Shown: positions 1 through 8,274, counted from the stretch's first letter. The stretch is DNA of 52,421 bases from Clostridiales bacterium (GCA_023663185.1 JAMPHY010000020.1:1-52421), one strand, 5' to 3'. Notes: generated by a model from the sequence alone, not told the origin. Made by a program: numbers and translations.

Positions 1-95
1 GAAATCTGATAATATTCCTGAATTTCTGATACCAGTATCCGCCCCCTTTCGTTTAATTTTTTAATAATGTCTTTTTGACGTTCTTCCATAAACAT
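1..95 (-). CDS. DeoR-family transcriptional regulator, N-terminal fragment at window edge
   Basis: The reading frame starts at an ATG at 93-95, seven to eight bases after a GAGGTG ribosome-binding site (101-107), and runs off the left edge. The visible residues begin MFMEERQKDIIKKLNERGRI and continue LVSEIQEYYQIS. This is the typical start of a DeoR-type winged helix-turn-helix (EERQ..I...L...G.I.V.E....). Such proteins repress sugar or nucleoside catabolic operons, with an effector domain that would lie outside the window. Only about 31 residues are visible, so the target and ligand cannot be inferred. Confidence 0.7.
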   Translation of the reverse strand, partial: MFMEERQKDIIKKLNERGRILVSEIQEYYQI

Positions 96-194
96 AATAA
101 GCACCTCATTTGCATATTCATAATCATATATTCTTGTTTACATTTTATTATATTCGTTTTTGCTCGTTTGTGCAAGTTTCTTTTAAACAAAGGA

Positions 195-232
195 GTTGCC
201 ACATAAATGGCTATGTGGCAACGCATAGCCAT
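195..232. other. Two overlapping, mutually exclusive hairpins
   Basis: GTTGCCACATA (195-205) is perfectly complementary to TATGTGGCAAC (212-222). ATGGCTATG (207-215) is perfectly complementary to CATAGCCAT (224-232), which is followed by TTTTT. The stems share bases and cannot form together. The layout resembles an antiterminator/terminator pair or a relic transposon end. It sits between the DeoR start and the truncated toxin. Confidence 0.55.
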
Positions 233-269
233 TTTTACGGGGAGAGGTATGCAGACAGATTTTAAATTA

Positions 270-341
270 TTATTCAATATTGTGCAGGTTTCTAATGTAC
301 TTCATGTCTATCCGATATACTTCTAATTGTAACTGTGTCAT
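270..341 (-). pseudogene. Truncated ToxN/AbiQ-like toxin N-terminus
   Basis: A 23-residue frame starts at an ATG (339-341) with a well-placed GGGAG Shine-Dalgarno site. It reads MTQLQLEVYRIDMKYIRNLH before a stop three residues later. The pattern 'YRID.KYI..L' resembles the first residues of Firmicute ToxN/AbiQ-family endoribonuclease toxins of type III toxin-antitoxin systems. Those proteins are around 160-170 residues long, so only the start would remain. No antitoxin repeat RNA is visible next to it. The family call is inferred from memory of the pattern. The good ribosome-binding site suggests this was once a genuine start. Confidence 0.4.
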
Positions 342-427
342 AAAATTCTCCCATACAGAAAACCTGCCACTGGCAGCTTTTCTGCATACTAAGGCATAAA
401 ATATTTCAAGGACTGTGTTTACCATAG

Positions 428-598
428 CCCTTGAATGTATCATCACCGCAGCAACGCTATCGGGCGCAGCCAAAAGATGTGCAGGAACTTTTAGGACACT
501 CGGATGTAAGCACAACCATGAATGTCTATGCACACGCCACAAGGGAGGCAAAGCGGGATTCCGCAAAACTCTTGGATAAGGTTGTTGGAATGGATTAA
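428..598 (+). pseudogene. Tyrosine integrase C-terminal remnant
   Basis: The frame ending with TAA at 596-598 encodes KDVQELLGHSDVSTTMNVYA followed by HATREAKRDSAKLLDKVVGMD. This is the signature end of a tyrosine recombinase: the LGH motif carries a catalytic His, and the Tyr of the MNVYAHAT segment is the nucleophile. Upstream, similarity stops at about position 470 and a TAG lies at 425-427, so the catalytic Arg and core-binding domains are missing. It is the debris of an integrated element (Tn916-like or phage), probably linked with the other remnants between positions 1 and 2400. Confidence 0.8.
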
Positions 599-614
599 AA
601 CTGAATAAAAAAAC

Positions 615-655
615 TTTCCCTTGTAACTTGCCCATAAGGGCAAAAACAAGGGAAA
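615..655 (+). terminator. Strong hairpin after the integrase remnant
   Basis: TTTCCCTTGT (615-624) pairs with ACAAGGGAAA (646-655), and inside it TTGCCC (628-633) pairs with GGGCAA (638-643). It lies 17 bases after the integrase stop codon. It is probably the original integrase terminator or the end of the former element. Confidence 0.6.
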
Positions 656-737
656 AAGGTACATATTTTGAGGTTAGGCATACCGCAAAGCCCTGAAAAT
701 AGGGGAAAGTTAAATCAGTTAGTAGATAAACTGGAAT

Positions 738-1124
738 TTATTTATACATAACCAGTTCAATACTATCCAAGTATTGTCCAAGAGATTTATTAAAATTCTC
801 ATAATCCGCCTTAAGAAACTCATCCGTTGCCATTGCCACACTCACGTCCACAGCATTTGACTGATTATATAGCGTAATCATAATTGGCACCTTGATAATC
901 GTTGATATACCACGAAAAGTAAGACTCCTTGATTCTTTTAAGTTCATAATTTCTTCTTTGCTTTGTACCGAAACAACTTGATTGTCAATTAGAATTTCAA
1001 ATTGTTCATAATATTCTGAACAAAATGTGCAAGCTTTTAAAATTTTTTCCCAACCTATTCTATATGTCAAATTCCAGCGGGAATTCAGCCATCCATTATC
1101 CTCTTTTACACCTATTAGCAGCAT
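738..1124 (-). CDS. Hypothetical protein, 128 aa
   Basis: I do not recognise this family. The start chosen is the ATG at 1122-1124, which has a GGAGG site at the right distance; the frame upstream of it is open but has no ribosome-binding site. The protein begins MLLIGVKEDNGWLNSRWNLT. It has mixed alpha/beta composition, no signal peptide and no clear membrane segment. A TATAAT-like box about 70 bases upstream on the same strand suggests its own promoter. It stands alone between the integrase remnant and the GyrI-like gene and may be cargo of the former mobile region. Confidence 0.6.
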   Translation of the reverse strand: MLLIGVKEDNGWLNSRWNLTYRIGWEKILKACTFCSEYYEQFEILIDNQVVSVQSKEEIMNLKESRSLTFRGISTIIKVPIMITLYNQSNAVDVSVAMATDEFLKADYENFNKSLGQYLDSIELVMYK

Positions 1125-1325
1125 ATTTCTACCTCCACAAATCCCGATTGTAATTTGATGATTTTTAAGGGAAACAAAATCACATAAAACATTATAACAT
1201 ATCATTCCAACAAATGCTTTTCCTTTACTCCCTTTTCGGAAAAGTGTTCCCACTGCTATTATCATGGAACTTAGTGAATATTCATACCTTATTCACAGCA
1301 TTTATCTCTTTTCAAGAAAGCATCC

Positions 1326-1964
1326 CTATTGTATCTTCTTAATTGGATGTCTTATAACTGTCTTTAATTTATCTGCACTGCATTTTCTTGGATCACTTAA
1401 ATATATTTCGTGATGGAACCTTGTATCGGTTATGTCTGGTTCATACCCATTTTCATTTGCAAATTTTTGCATTAAATTAACTGTCACAGGTTCGTTATCA
1501 TAACTGCCGATGTGCATACATTGAACACATATTCCCTCATTATAGGTTAGAAATTCAACTTTTGAAAAATCTTGCTTTTTCTTTTGGGTTGCCTCTTTAA
1601 TCGCCCAATCAAAATCTTCTTTTGTCACAAAATCTGGCAATCTGATGATAGATATAAATTGCATTGTACCTTTATTATTATAATTAATAGTACCTTTTAA
1701 GCCATCCTGCCACCAAAATCCCTCTAATGGCGGTACAACATATTCAAAAAATCCTTTTATTTTATGAGCTCCCTTATAGCTCATTTTGATTGTATATGCT
1801 ACACCATATAATAAACCTATCGTATTTTGATAATCTCCATTTTCTTCATTTGGGTTTCCAGTTCCTCTAACTGCTATATAATTCATTTCAGGTACTTCTA
1901 CAATACCAGGTTTATTCTTGGGCATATAAAATTCTTTGTATTCTTTCTTAAAATCAAACGCCAT
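1326..1964 (-). CDS. GyrI-like small-molecule-binding domain protein
   Basis: 212 residues. The sequence matches the stand-alone GyrI-like family (SHS2-fold, related to the effector domain of MerR/AraC regulators such as BmrR). Features include an N-terminal MAFDFKKEYKEFYMPKNKPG, the segment PEMNYIAVRGTGNP, a Trp-rich ligand pocket region (LEGFWWQDGL) and a C-terminal HHEIYLSDPRKC. It lacks a DNA-binding domain. Relatives bind or hydrolyse small toxic compounds or act as effector sensors. There is no operon partner. Cytoplasmic. The family is well supported, the precise ligand is not. Confidence 0.85.
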   Translation of the reverse strand: MAFDFKKEYKEFYMPKNKPGIVEVPEMNYIAVRGTGNPNEENGDYQNTIGLLYGVAYTIKMSYKGAHKIKGFFEYVVPPLEGFWWQDGLKGTINYNNKGTMQFISIIRLPDFVTKEDFDWAIKEATQKKKQDFSKVEFLTYNEGICVQCMHIGSYDNEPVTVNLMQKFANENGYEPDITDTRFHHEIYLSDPRKCSADKLKTVIRHPIKKIQ

Positions 1965-2044
1965 AGTTACATCTCCATCTACTACAATATATTTTAGTTT
2001 TCACGCCCGCTATATCATAACCGCCTTTAGAGATAACAAATCAT

Positions 2045-2206
2045 TTATCCCCATTTCTTATTTTGTGTAAGGTTTTCGGTTGTGTTAAGCGGCTCCGTCA
2101 AGTCCGCTCCGCAGAATGATTTTCCGTTTCTGACATTTTTAATCATCCATGCTACAATCCCAACAACAATTACTGCAATTATAATCCCAACCGCAATGTT
2201 TCCCAT
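2045..2206 (-). CDS. Small single-span membrane protein, FeoB-associated type
   Basis: 53 residues from the ATG at 2204-2206, which follows a GAGAGGTAAAGG site; an upstream in-frame start has no ribosome-binding site. It starts MGNIAVGIIIAVIVVGIVAW, one membrane span, followed by a basic stretch (KNVRNGKSFCG). This resembles FeoB-associated Cys-rich membrane proteins, but only one Cys remains where that family has a cluster. The tail (ADLTEPLNTTENLTQ) looks unrelated and may be frameshifted. It lies 17 bases after the end of an upstream membrane-protein fragment. Confidence 0.5.
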   Translation of the reverse strand: MGNIAVGIIIAVIVVGIVAWMIKNVRNGKSFCGADLTEPLNTTENLTQNKKWG

Positions 2207-2223
2207 AGCCTTTACCTCTCGTT

Positions 2224-2415
2224 TCAAAATGTGAAATGGCTATATTTCTTCCACCATTTCCTCAATACTCCGATAAGAATTATGCCACTGAACATATGGG
2301 CGCAGACAAGAAATACAACAAGCGCATCATAGGCAGAAGGACAGATAGAGCGTATTGTTTCAACTGTATGCTTATCTAAACAGCCGTCACTTTGCCGAGT
2401 GGCGGTTGTTGCATT
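2224..2415 (-). pseudogene. Membrane-protein C-terminal fragment
   Basis: An open frame of 63 codons ends with TGA at 2224-2226 but has no plausible start codon near its beginning. The last half, SAYDALVVFLVCAHMFSGII then LIGVLRKWWKKY, is a hydrophobic span followed by a positive cytoplasmic end. This suggests the tail of a multi-span protein whose front has been lost. Placement directly before the FeoB-associated-type gene makes an iron-transport origin possible but unproven. A palindrome TTACTG-taa-CAGTAA lies at its upstream edge (2422-2436). Confidence 0.3.
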
Positions 2416-2540
2416 TTACAATTACTGTAACAGTAAATCTACCATATTGTATCAATTCAGCTAATGCCTGTCAATCATTTTATCAAAACATTGATATTTT
2501 TCGTATTGTTTTTCATATTTTTTGAAGACTATTTTCCAAC

Positions 2541-3851
2541 CTACTTCTCCATCTTCCAAAAATACGCACTATACGGCTCCAATTCACTTCCGCCGCCAAA
2601 ATCATGCTTCTTTCCGCTTATCAAATCAACCGCCATACCGCAGCCTGCGTCAAAATGCGCCGTATAACTCTCACTGTCAGCATTAATGGCAACCATTACC
2701 CTCTCGCTTTCTACCTTTCTCTCAAATATGCACTGTTTATTGGTCAGCACCACAGACCGAAACTCACCATAATTAAGCGCCTTTGACTCTTTCTTCGCCT
2801 GTGCCAGCGCACTTATAAAGTCGCACAACTCAGTCCACTCAGGTTCATCGAAACATGCCCTCAGCGCCGGATCGCCCTCACTTTTATTAGCTTTAGCCCC
2901 CCACTCGCTGCCATAGTAGACAATCGGGATACCCGGCATGCCGAAACAGAGCGCATATATAAGCGGCAAATGCTTTTCATTCGTCAGAATACTTGCCACC
3001 CTCGTTACATCATGGTTATCCACAAACGAAAGCATATGTTTCCCCCTATATAACGTCCAGTTCTCCGGTCCGAACTGTCTAAGCAGGGAATGAATGATTT
3101 CAAACATATTCATGCTGTTAAAGCTGGAATACAATCCCTTATAACACTCGTAATTTGTAACAGAGTGCAGCATATTGTCGTTCATCCACTGGTTATAATC
3201 ACCGTGAAGCGTCTCGCCCAGCAGATAGAAATCAGGCTTTAAGCCGTCGCAGAATCCACGCAGCCTGCGCAGGAAATCATGGTCGAGGCAGTAAGCCACA
3301 TCGAGCCTTAGTCCGTCAATGTCAAATTCCTCAACCCAGCCCTTTATGCTGTCGAGAATATATGTAACTACGGCTTCATTCTTTAAATTAAGCTTCACTA
3401 AATCATAGTGTCCTTCCCAGCCTTCATACCACAGTCCGTCATTATAATTGGAATTGCCGTCGAAATTAATATGAAACCAATCCTTATAAGGAGAATCCCA
3501 CTTTTTTTGCAAAACGTCCTGAAACGCCCAGAACCCCCTGCCTACATGATTGAACACGCCGTCCAATATTACCTTTATTCCATTATCATGAAGCTCTCTA
3601 CATACAGCGGCAAAATCTTCATTCGTTCCCAAACGACAATCAATTTTACGGTAATCCCTCGTATTATATCCATGCGTATCCGATTCAAACACAGGCGAAA
3701 AATATATTGCATTGATTCCGAGCTTCTTCATATGCGGAATCCAATCATTCACCTTCAAAATCCTTGATTTTTCTACACCGTCGTTTTCAAACGGCGCTCC
3801 GCAGAATCCTAAAGGATAAATTTGATAAAAAACACTTTCATATGCCCACAT
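2541..3851 (-). CDS. GH13 alpha-amylase family glucosidase, cytoplasmic
   Basis: 436 residues from the ATG at 3849-3851 behind GAGAGGACATAGTT. The frame extends upstream, but that part looks non-coding. It hydrolyses alpha-glucosidic bonds in maltodextrin-type substrates. The GH13 conserved regions are present: DGVFNHVG (D97, H102), GLRLDVA (nucleophile D184), LGETLHG (acid/base E213) and FVDNHDVTR (H280, D281), then MPGIPIVYYGSEWG and a short C-terminal beta domain. No signal peptide and no N-terminal carbohydrate-binding domain, so it acts on imported oligosaccharides. It is monocistronic, with no transporter beside it. It resembles neopullulanase/cyclomaltodextrinase or maltodextrin glucosidase types; the subfamily is not resolved. 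Confidence 0.9.
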   Translation of the reverse strand: MWAYESVFYQIYPLGFCGAPFENDGVEKSRILKVNDWIPHMKKLGINAIYFSPVFESDTHGYNTRDYRKIDCRLGTNEDFAAVCRELHDNGIKVILDGVFNHVGRGFWAFQDVLQKKWDSPYKDWFHINFDGNSNYNDGLWYEGWEGHYDLVKLNLKNEAVVTYILDSIKGWVEEFDIDGLRLDVAYCLDHDFLRRLRGFCDGLKPDFYLLGETLHGDYNQWMNDNMLHSVTNYECYKGLYSSFNSMNMFEIIHSLLRQFGPENWTLYRGKHMLSFVDNHDVTRVASILTNEKHLPLIYALCFGMPGIPIVYYGSEWGAKANKSEGDPALRACFDEPEWTELCDFISALAQAKKESKALNYGEFRSVVLTNKQCIFERKVESERVMVAINADSESYTAHFDAGCGMAVDLISGKKHDFGGGSELEPYSAYFWKMEK

Positions 3852-4141
3852 AACTATGTCCTCTCTTCTATTATCAATAAAGTAATCTTTATCCACAATT
3901 ATACTATTCACATCTTTTTTGTGCAACCGATTTATAAATTCATGCCATAACGACTGTGAACGCAACAACAGTTCCTATCATTTTAAAATATTGTCTGTTA
4001 TTAAATGTTTCGATATTTCGACATATTTCGTATTGACTCAATCGGTTGTTTTTTTGCACGGATTAAAGTGTACGAACTTTTCCACCGTTTTTATGACGGA
4101 TTTGCAATAAAATAGTCCAAAAATCCATGAGAAATCCCCAA

Positions 4142-4191
4142 TTTCCACAAAGTTATCCACAGTTGACACTAATGTCATACTGTTTTCCACA
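4142..4191. promoter_or_regulatory. Cluster of DnaA-box-like sites
   Basis: The 480-base gap between the GH13 gene and the helicase is AT-rich and contains TTATCCACA (4153-4161) and TTTTCCACA (4183-4191). Both match the DnaA box TTWTNCACA exactly. A third site, ATTTCCACA (4141-4149), has one mismatch. All are in the same orientation within 51 bases. No dnaA, dnaN or other origin genes are near, so this is not recognisable as oriC. It could titrate or reactivate DnaA. Confidence 0.4.
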
Positions 4192-4330
4192 ACTTTTGTT
4201 ATTTAAAAGTATTCCGACAATTTTACGAAAAACCATTTTTTAAGACAGAATATCTCAATTTTCTCAAATTAAAATTATCTTCTGTTATTTAATTCGATTG
4301 ACTCATTGGATAATGATTTGACTACTCCGT

Positions 4331-6835
4331 TCAAATCCATTCATTCCAAAATTTCTCTACTCTTTTGGCAATCTGTGTCGTTGTAACCACCTCATAGTTA
4401 CTCCATTCACGCGGAAACAGTCTTAGATATGAAGGCTGCAAAAACCTCTCGTCCAACAACACAACTATGCCAACGTCGTCAGCCGTTCTAATAACCCGTC
4501 CCGCCGCCTGTAAGACTTTATTCATGCCCGGATATCTGTAAGCATAGTCGAAGCCGTTTTCTCCCCAGTTGTCAAAATACTTCTTTAAGATTTCCCTCTC
4601 GATACATACCTGCGGAAGCCCCGTTCCGACAATGATAGCTCCTATCAGGCTGTCGTTCTTTAAGTCGATTCCTTCGCTGAATATACCGCCCATAACGCAG
4701 AACCCAAGCAGCATTTTCTCATCGTCAATCTCTATATCGATATGGATATTCTCAGACAAATCGCAATCTTCATTACCTGTAAAGCGGTTTAAAAATTCCT
4801 CTCTGGAACGTTCATTCATATAATCTTCCTGAACTATACATTCAATCTGCTCGTCCGCAAAATATTCCATAAAGATATCAAATACATTTTTAAGAAATAC
4901 GTGCGAAGGGAAAAAAATCATATAATTTCCGTGCCTGTTCTTGACCGATTCATAAATATAAGAAGCAATATTGTAATACTCCGCCATACTACGTCTGGTA
5001 TACTTACTGGTGACGTCGCTTCCTATATATATGCCTCTCTTTTCCTTGCGAAAAACCGACTTTGCATAAACCTCATAGTCTTCCGCATCGGCTCCAAGCA
5101 GCGTCTTGTAATAGCGGATTGGCAGTAAAGTGGCCGAAAACAAAATCGTACTTCTGCCTCTCACCATACACTCTTTAAGATTTTTAGCAGGATTAACGCA
5201 CAACAGTTTCAGCATAAAACTGCCATCTTCACACATCTGCGAATATATTACATAATTCTCATCAACTAAGTCATAAATTCCCAAAAAATGTGAAACCTCA
5301 AAATAAAACTCCAGAATTTCTTTTCGCACGGGACTGTCCTCATGCTCGTCCATATAGCTTTCCATTGCGCTGCTTAACCTGTTTAACGCAACTATGAAAG
5401 GAGATATGGATTCTTCGATACGATAGTCAGGACATTCCTTCTTTATATTAAGCAGTTCTTTATTACACTTCTCAAGCTGTCTCCCCAGACTGCCGGAATA
5501 TGGCATTACCGCCTTTTTCAGTTTAAGAAAATCTTCCTTATATAAAACGGCGCTATACATGTCCCTGCCGCGCTCCACCAGATTGTGCGCTTCATCAATC
5601 AGAAACAGATATTCTCCATTTCTGCCGTCTGCGAAAAACCGCCGCAGATAAACATGCGGATCAAATACATAATTATAATCGCAGATAACTGCGTCCGAAA
5701 AAAGACTCATATCCAGACACATCTCGAACGGACAGACATTATACTTCTTGGCATACTCCTCTATTTTCTCCCGTCCGAAGCTTTCCTCGTGCGTAAGCAG
5801 GTCAAACATCGCGTCGTTTACCCTGTCATAATGCCCCTTCGCATAAGGACACGCCTCCGGATTACACTCGGTCTCGTCCATAAAACAGATTTTTTCCTTT
5901 GCCGTCAGCACTACCGTCTTGAACTTAAGCCCTTTACTGCGCAAAAGCTGAAAGGTATCCTCCGCCACGGTTCTTGTAATCGTCTTTGCCGTCAGATAAA
6001 ATATTTTTTCCCCCAGCTCTTCCCCTACCGCCTTGACCGCAGGAAATACCGTGGAAAGCGTCTTGCCTACTCCGGTCGGCGCCTCGATAAACAATTTTCT
6101 CTTATGATATATGGTGCGGTATACATATGCGGCAAGTTCTTTTTGTCCTTCTCTATATTCATAGGGAAATGCCAACGCTTTAATAGAGTCTTTACGCATT
6201 TTCTGCCAATCGAAACTATAATCCGCCCACTTTCTGTACTGCTCCATAACTGAGACAAACCATTCCTCCAATTCAGAAAAACTATATTCATAATGAAAAT
6301 AACGTATCTCACTACTGACAATATCCATAACAGGTGTTTTTTCCATATGGCAGTAAGTCATTCTGACGCGGATAGAGCGTAGGTTATTCTGCGCAGCATA
6401 AATATAGGCGTAACATTTAGCCTGAGCCAGATGTACCGGAACAGCCTCTTTCATCTTAGCCACATCATGATATGTTCCTTTGATTTCATCTATCGTCACA
6501 GTAACATATTCCGATATATCCGGCGGAATATGTGTATCTGTAAGCTCCGGCACAGCGCTTATATCGCCTATCGGTTCTATAATGATTCCGTCCGCCCTGC
6601 CGTCTATGACAATATCATATCTGTCCGTCGGATAGCAGAATTTCAGCCCGACTTCTGCATGGTAATCCAAGCCCATCTGCTTTTGAATCATTCTATGGAT
6701 ACGTCCGCCTTCCTGCATGGCATCTGGCGCAGAAGCCTTACGATTGTCTATATCACCTGAACGCAGGATAAACTCTACCAGACCTCTGACAGAAATCTGA
6801 ATCTCCATAATGCTGTATTTCCCGTAACTGCTCAC
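4331..6835 (-). CDS. PD-(D/E)XK nuclease fused to XPD/DinG-type Fe-S helicase
   Basis: 834 residues from a GTG at 6835; an ATG nine codons later (6808) is the alternative start. N-terminal part (about 1-205): a RecB/Cas4-like nuclease fold with the D..EIKG catalytic motif (D116-E117-I-K119) and a downstream QAKCYAY motif (Q138). C-terminal part: superfamily 2 helicase with Walker A APTGVGKT (252-259), Fe-S cluster Cys at 317, 324, 329 and probably 368, a DEAH box (414-417) and motif VI QAAGRVIRT near the end. XPD/DinG proteins unwind 5'-3' in DNA repair, and the nuclease domain suggests coupled processing. Monocistronic, with no SOS box seen upstream. Confidence 0.88.
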   Translation of the reverse strand: MSSYGKYSIMEIQISVRGLVEFILRSGDIDNRKASAPDAMQEGGRIHRMIQKQMGLDYHAEVGLKFCYPTDRYDIVIDGRADGIIIEPIGDISAVPELTDTHIPPDISEYVTVTIDEIKGTYHDVAKMKEAVPVHLAQAKCYAYIYAAQNNLRSIRVRMTYCHMEKTPVMDIVSSEIRYFHYEYSFSELEEWFVSVMEQYRKWADYSFDWQKMRKDSIKALAFPYEYREGQKELAAYVYRTIYHKRKLFIEAPTGVGKTLSTVFPAVKAVGEELGEKIFYLTAKTITRTVAEDTFQLLRSKGLKFKTVVLTAKEKICFMDETECNPEACPYAKGHYDRVNDAMFDLLTHEESFGREKIEEYAKKYNVCPFEMCLDMSLFSDAVICDYNYVFDPHVYLRRFFADGRNGEYLFLIDEAHNLVERGRDMYSAVLYKEDFLKLKKAVMPYSGSLGRQLEKCNKELLNIKKECPDYRIEESISPFIVALNRLSSAMESYMDEHEDSPVRKEILEFYFEVSHFLGIYDLVDENYVIYSQMCEDGSFMLKLLCVNPAKNLKECMVRGRSTILFSATLLPIRYYKTLLGADAEDYEVYAKSVFRKEKRGIYIGSDVTSKYTRRSMAEYYNIASYIYESVKNRHGNYMIFFPSHVFLKNVFDIFMEYFADEQIECIVQEDYMNERSREEFLNRFTGNEDCDLSENIHIDIEIDDEKMLLGFCVMGGIFSEGIDLKNDSLIGAIIVGTGLPQVCIEREILKKYFDNWGENGFDYAYRYPGMNKVLQAAGRVIRTADDVGIVVLLDERFLQPSYLRLFPREWSNYEVVTTTQIAKRVEKFWNEWI

Positions 6836-6890
6836 TATCTTTGCAGTTACAATTTCCCTTCCTAAATATTTATGCTATTATAGGCAAAAA

Positions 6891-6927
6891 CTCCCTACTA
6901 AGATAGTACGCTATCTTGAATAGGGAG
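6891..6927 (-). terminator. Rho-independent terminator of the HPr-like gene
   Basis: CTCCCTA (6891-6897) pairs with TAGGGAG (6921-6927), and inner AAGATAG (6900-6906) pairs with CTATCTT (6911-6917). On the minus strand the stem is followed by TTTTTG. It lies 36 bases after the stop codon at 6964. Confidence 0.85.
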
Positions 6928-6963
6928 TCAATGTAAAGTCCTTTATGAAATTATATTATTAAA

Positions 6964-7191
6964 TTAACATGCTACTGCAAATCTCTGAAGATATTCCTCA
7001 AATCCGGCGTCGTAACCGTTACATGAAACAGTCAGTATTTTGTCAAAATTCAAGCCTAAAACTCCAATGATGGATTTGGCGTCTACTATGAAGCTGTTGT
7101 ATGAGATATCTACGTCGAACAGGCACTTAGAAGCTGCCGCTACAAAGTCATTCACCTCATCCGGTCTTAACATAATTCTGTGTTGAATCAT
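6964..7191 (-). CDS. HPr-like protein lacking the phosphorylated His
   Basis: 75 residues from the ATG at 7189-7191, eight bases after GGAGGG; the upstream GTG would overlap that site. The sequence follows the HPr (PTS phosphocarrier) fold along its whole length, including the regulatory-serine segment DAKSIIGVLGL and the C-terminal helix FEEYLQRFA. In HPr the active site is HARP. Here the aligned stretch is MLRP, so the His phosphorylated by enzyme I is replaced by Met. The regulatory Ser is kept. It cannot be a normal PTS phosphocarrier and may act as a regulator. It has its own promoter and terminator. Confidence 0.75.
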   Translation of the reverse strand: MIQHRIMLRPDEVNDFVAAASKCLFDVDISYNSFIVDAKSIIGVLGLNFDKILTVSCNGYDAGFEEYLQRFAVAC

Positions 7192-7224
7192 TCTAAACAC
7201 CCTCCTTCTGATTCTTTAAAAGCT

Positions 7225-7251
7225 GTAACTGTTCAATATCTTCACAGTTAC
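7225..7251. promoter_or_regulatory. Inverted repeat in the HPr-like gene leader
   Basis: GTAACTG (7225-7231) and CAGTTAC (7245-7251) form a perfect inverted repeat between the promoter and the ribosome-binding site of the HPr-like gene. It may be an operator or an RNA hairpin. Confidence 0.35.
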
Positions 7252-7322
7252 TAAATTTACCCTTTACTTATTATTCCCATAAATCAAGTTACTAAAACAC
7301 AGTAAATCAATTTATTGTTGTT

Positions 7323-7350
7323 ATTATACGTCATCTAATTTATTTGTAAA
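7323..7350 (-). promoter_or_regulatory. Predicted sigma-A promoter for the HPr-like gene
   Basis: On the minus strand TTTACA (7345-7350), a 16-base spacer and a perfect TATAAT (7323-7328). It points toward the HPr-like gene with a leader of about 125 bases. Confidence 0.6.
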
Positions 7351-7451
7351 GAGCGAATTTAACCAAGTATGGTATTTTTTTGGCAAACTATTTGTCAGTT
7401 TTGACTATAAACTCTTATATACGACAGTTCAAGCAAGCAGTATAGGCACAT

Positions 7452-8234
7452 TTATTCGCCAAATTCTACCATATACTTCCGAAACCTGAGCGGAAGCATC
7501 TGCTGTTGCAGTCCCGGATTTTTACGTGCCTTTATTGCTATTGTATTACAGAAGACAGTAAAAAGTTTCTGATATTCGGTCTCGGCAGCAGATATTTTAT
7601 ACAAATTTTCAACAGATATATCGGAATCTGTCACCAGATACCAGTCCATCTTCGCCGGGTGCACTCCGTACACTCCATGATTCTCATCATAGATAATGAA
7701 ATTCTCAAGCGGAAGCCGGTCCGAGAAATGCGGCATAATAAAGGGCATAATGTTGCACGACGGTCCTATTTTAGAAAACAGCGTCCCTTGTTCAAGTTCT
7801 TCAAATCTGATAAACTCAAGCATACGGTGCGATTCATTTGACGCATTCCTCGCAAGACGAAAAGTAAGCTCAACATAGGGATTTGTCAGATTTTCCATGA
7901 CGTTTCTACCGCTTCTTGCCGTGATACCGTCTACCACCGTCATATATACTGCCTGCCCTTTCTCACCGTCATTCGTCGCAAGCGCACGGCATATATCAAG
8001 ATACGCCTCTTCACCCAGACGCCTGCGTATAGTTTCGGCGACCTTTACCGCCTTTACCCTGTCCGGAGTAACATTAATATAGACAGCAAATAACCTTAAG
8101 TTTTCCTCTTCCCCTATCTGTATATGAAGATGCTCATGCCCCTCCCTAAGCGCATAAGCATCATAGATTCCCGTGAAGACTCCTTCTATGGAGTCCTCAC
8201 ATACTAAATACTTCTCTTCCGGCATATCTATCAC
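7452..8234 (-). CDS. DNA-metabolism protein of the TIGR03915/DUF4130 family
   Basis: 260 residues from GTG at 8234; an ATG at 8225 is an alternative start. It carries the family's characteristic end, with an MPHFSDRLP segment and VHPAKMDWYLV. In many Firmicutes this family is found next to the radical-SAM protein encoded here immediately upstream (8275-9576), and fused forms with uracil-DNA-glycosylase-like domains are known elsewhere. The gap to that gene is 40 bases, so they form one operon under the SOS-box promoter at 9594-9662. The molecular activity is not established; a role in removing or processing damaged bases is inferred from partners. Confidence 0.8.
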   Translation of the reverse strand: MIDMPEEKYLVCEDSIEGVFTGIYDAYALREGHEHLHIQIGEEENLRLFAVYINVTPDRVKAVKVAETIRRRLGEEAYLDICRALATNDGEKGQAVYMTVVDGITARSGRNVMENLTNPYVELTFRLARNASNESHRMLEFIRFEELEQGTLFSKIGPSCNIMPFIMPHFSDRLPLENFIIYDENHGVYGVHPAKMDWYLVTDSDISVENLYKISAAETEYQKLFTVFCNTIAIKARKNPGLQQQMLPLRFRKYMVEFGE

Positions 8235-8274
8235 TATCCTGTTCTTCTCTACTTAAATCTATCCTGCTATTCTC

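Noticed and set aside
4141-4191. The DnaA boxes as the chromosomal origin
   Set aside because: No dnaA, dnaN, recF, gyrB or rpmH nearby, and only two exact boxes.
5585-6253. Long plus-strand open frame opposite the helicase gene
   Set aside because: It lies wholly within the strongly supported helicase gene, has no ribosome-binding site and no recognisable protein features.
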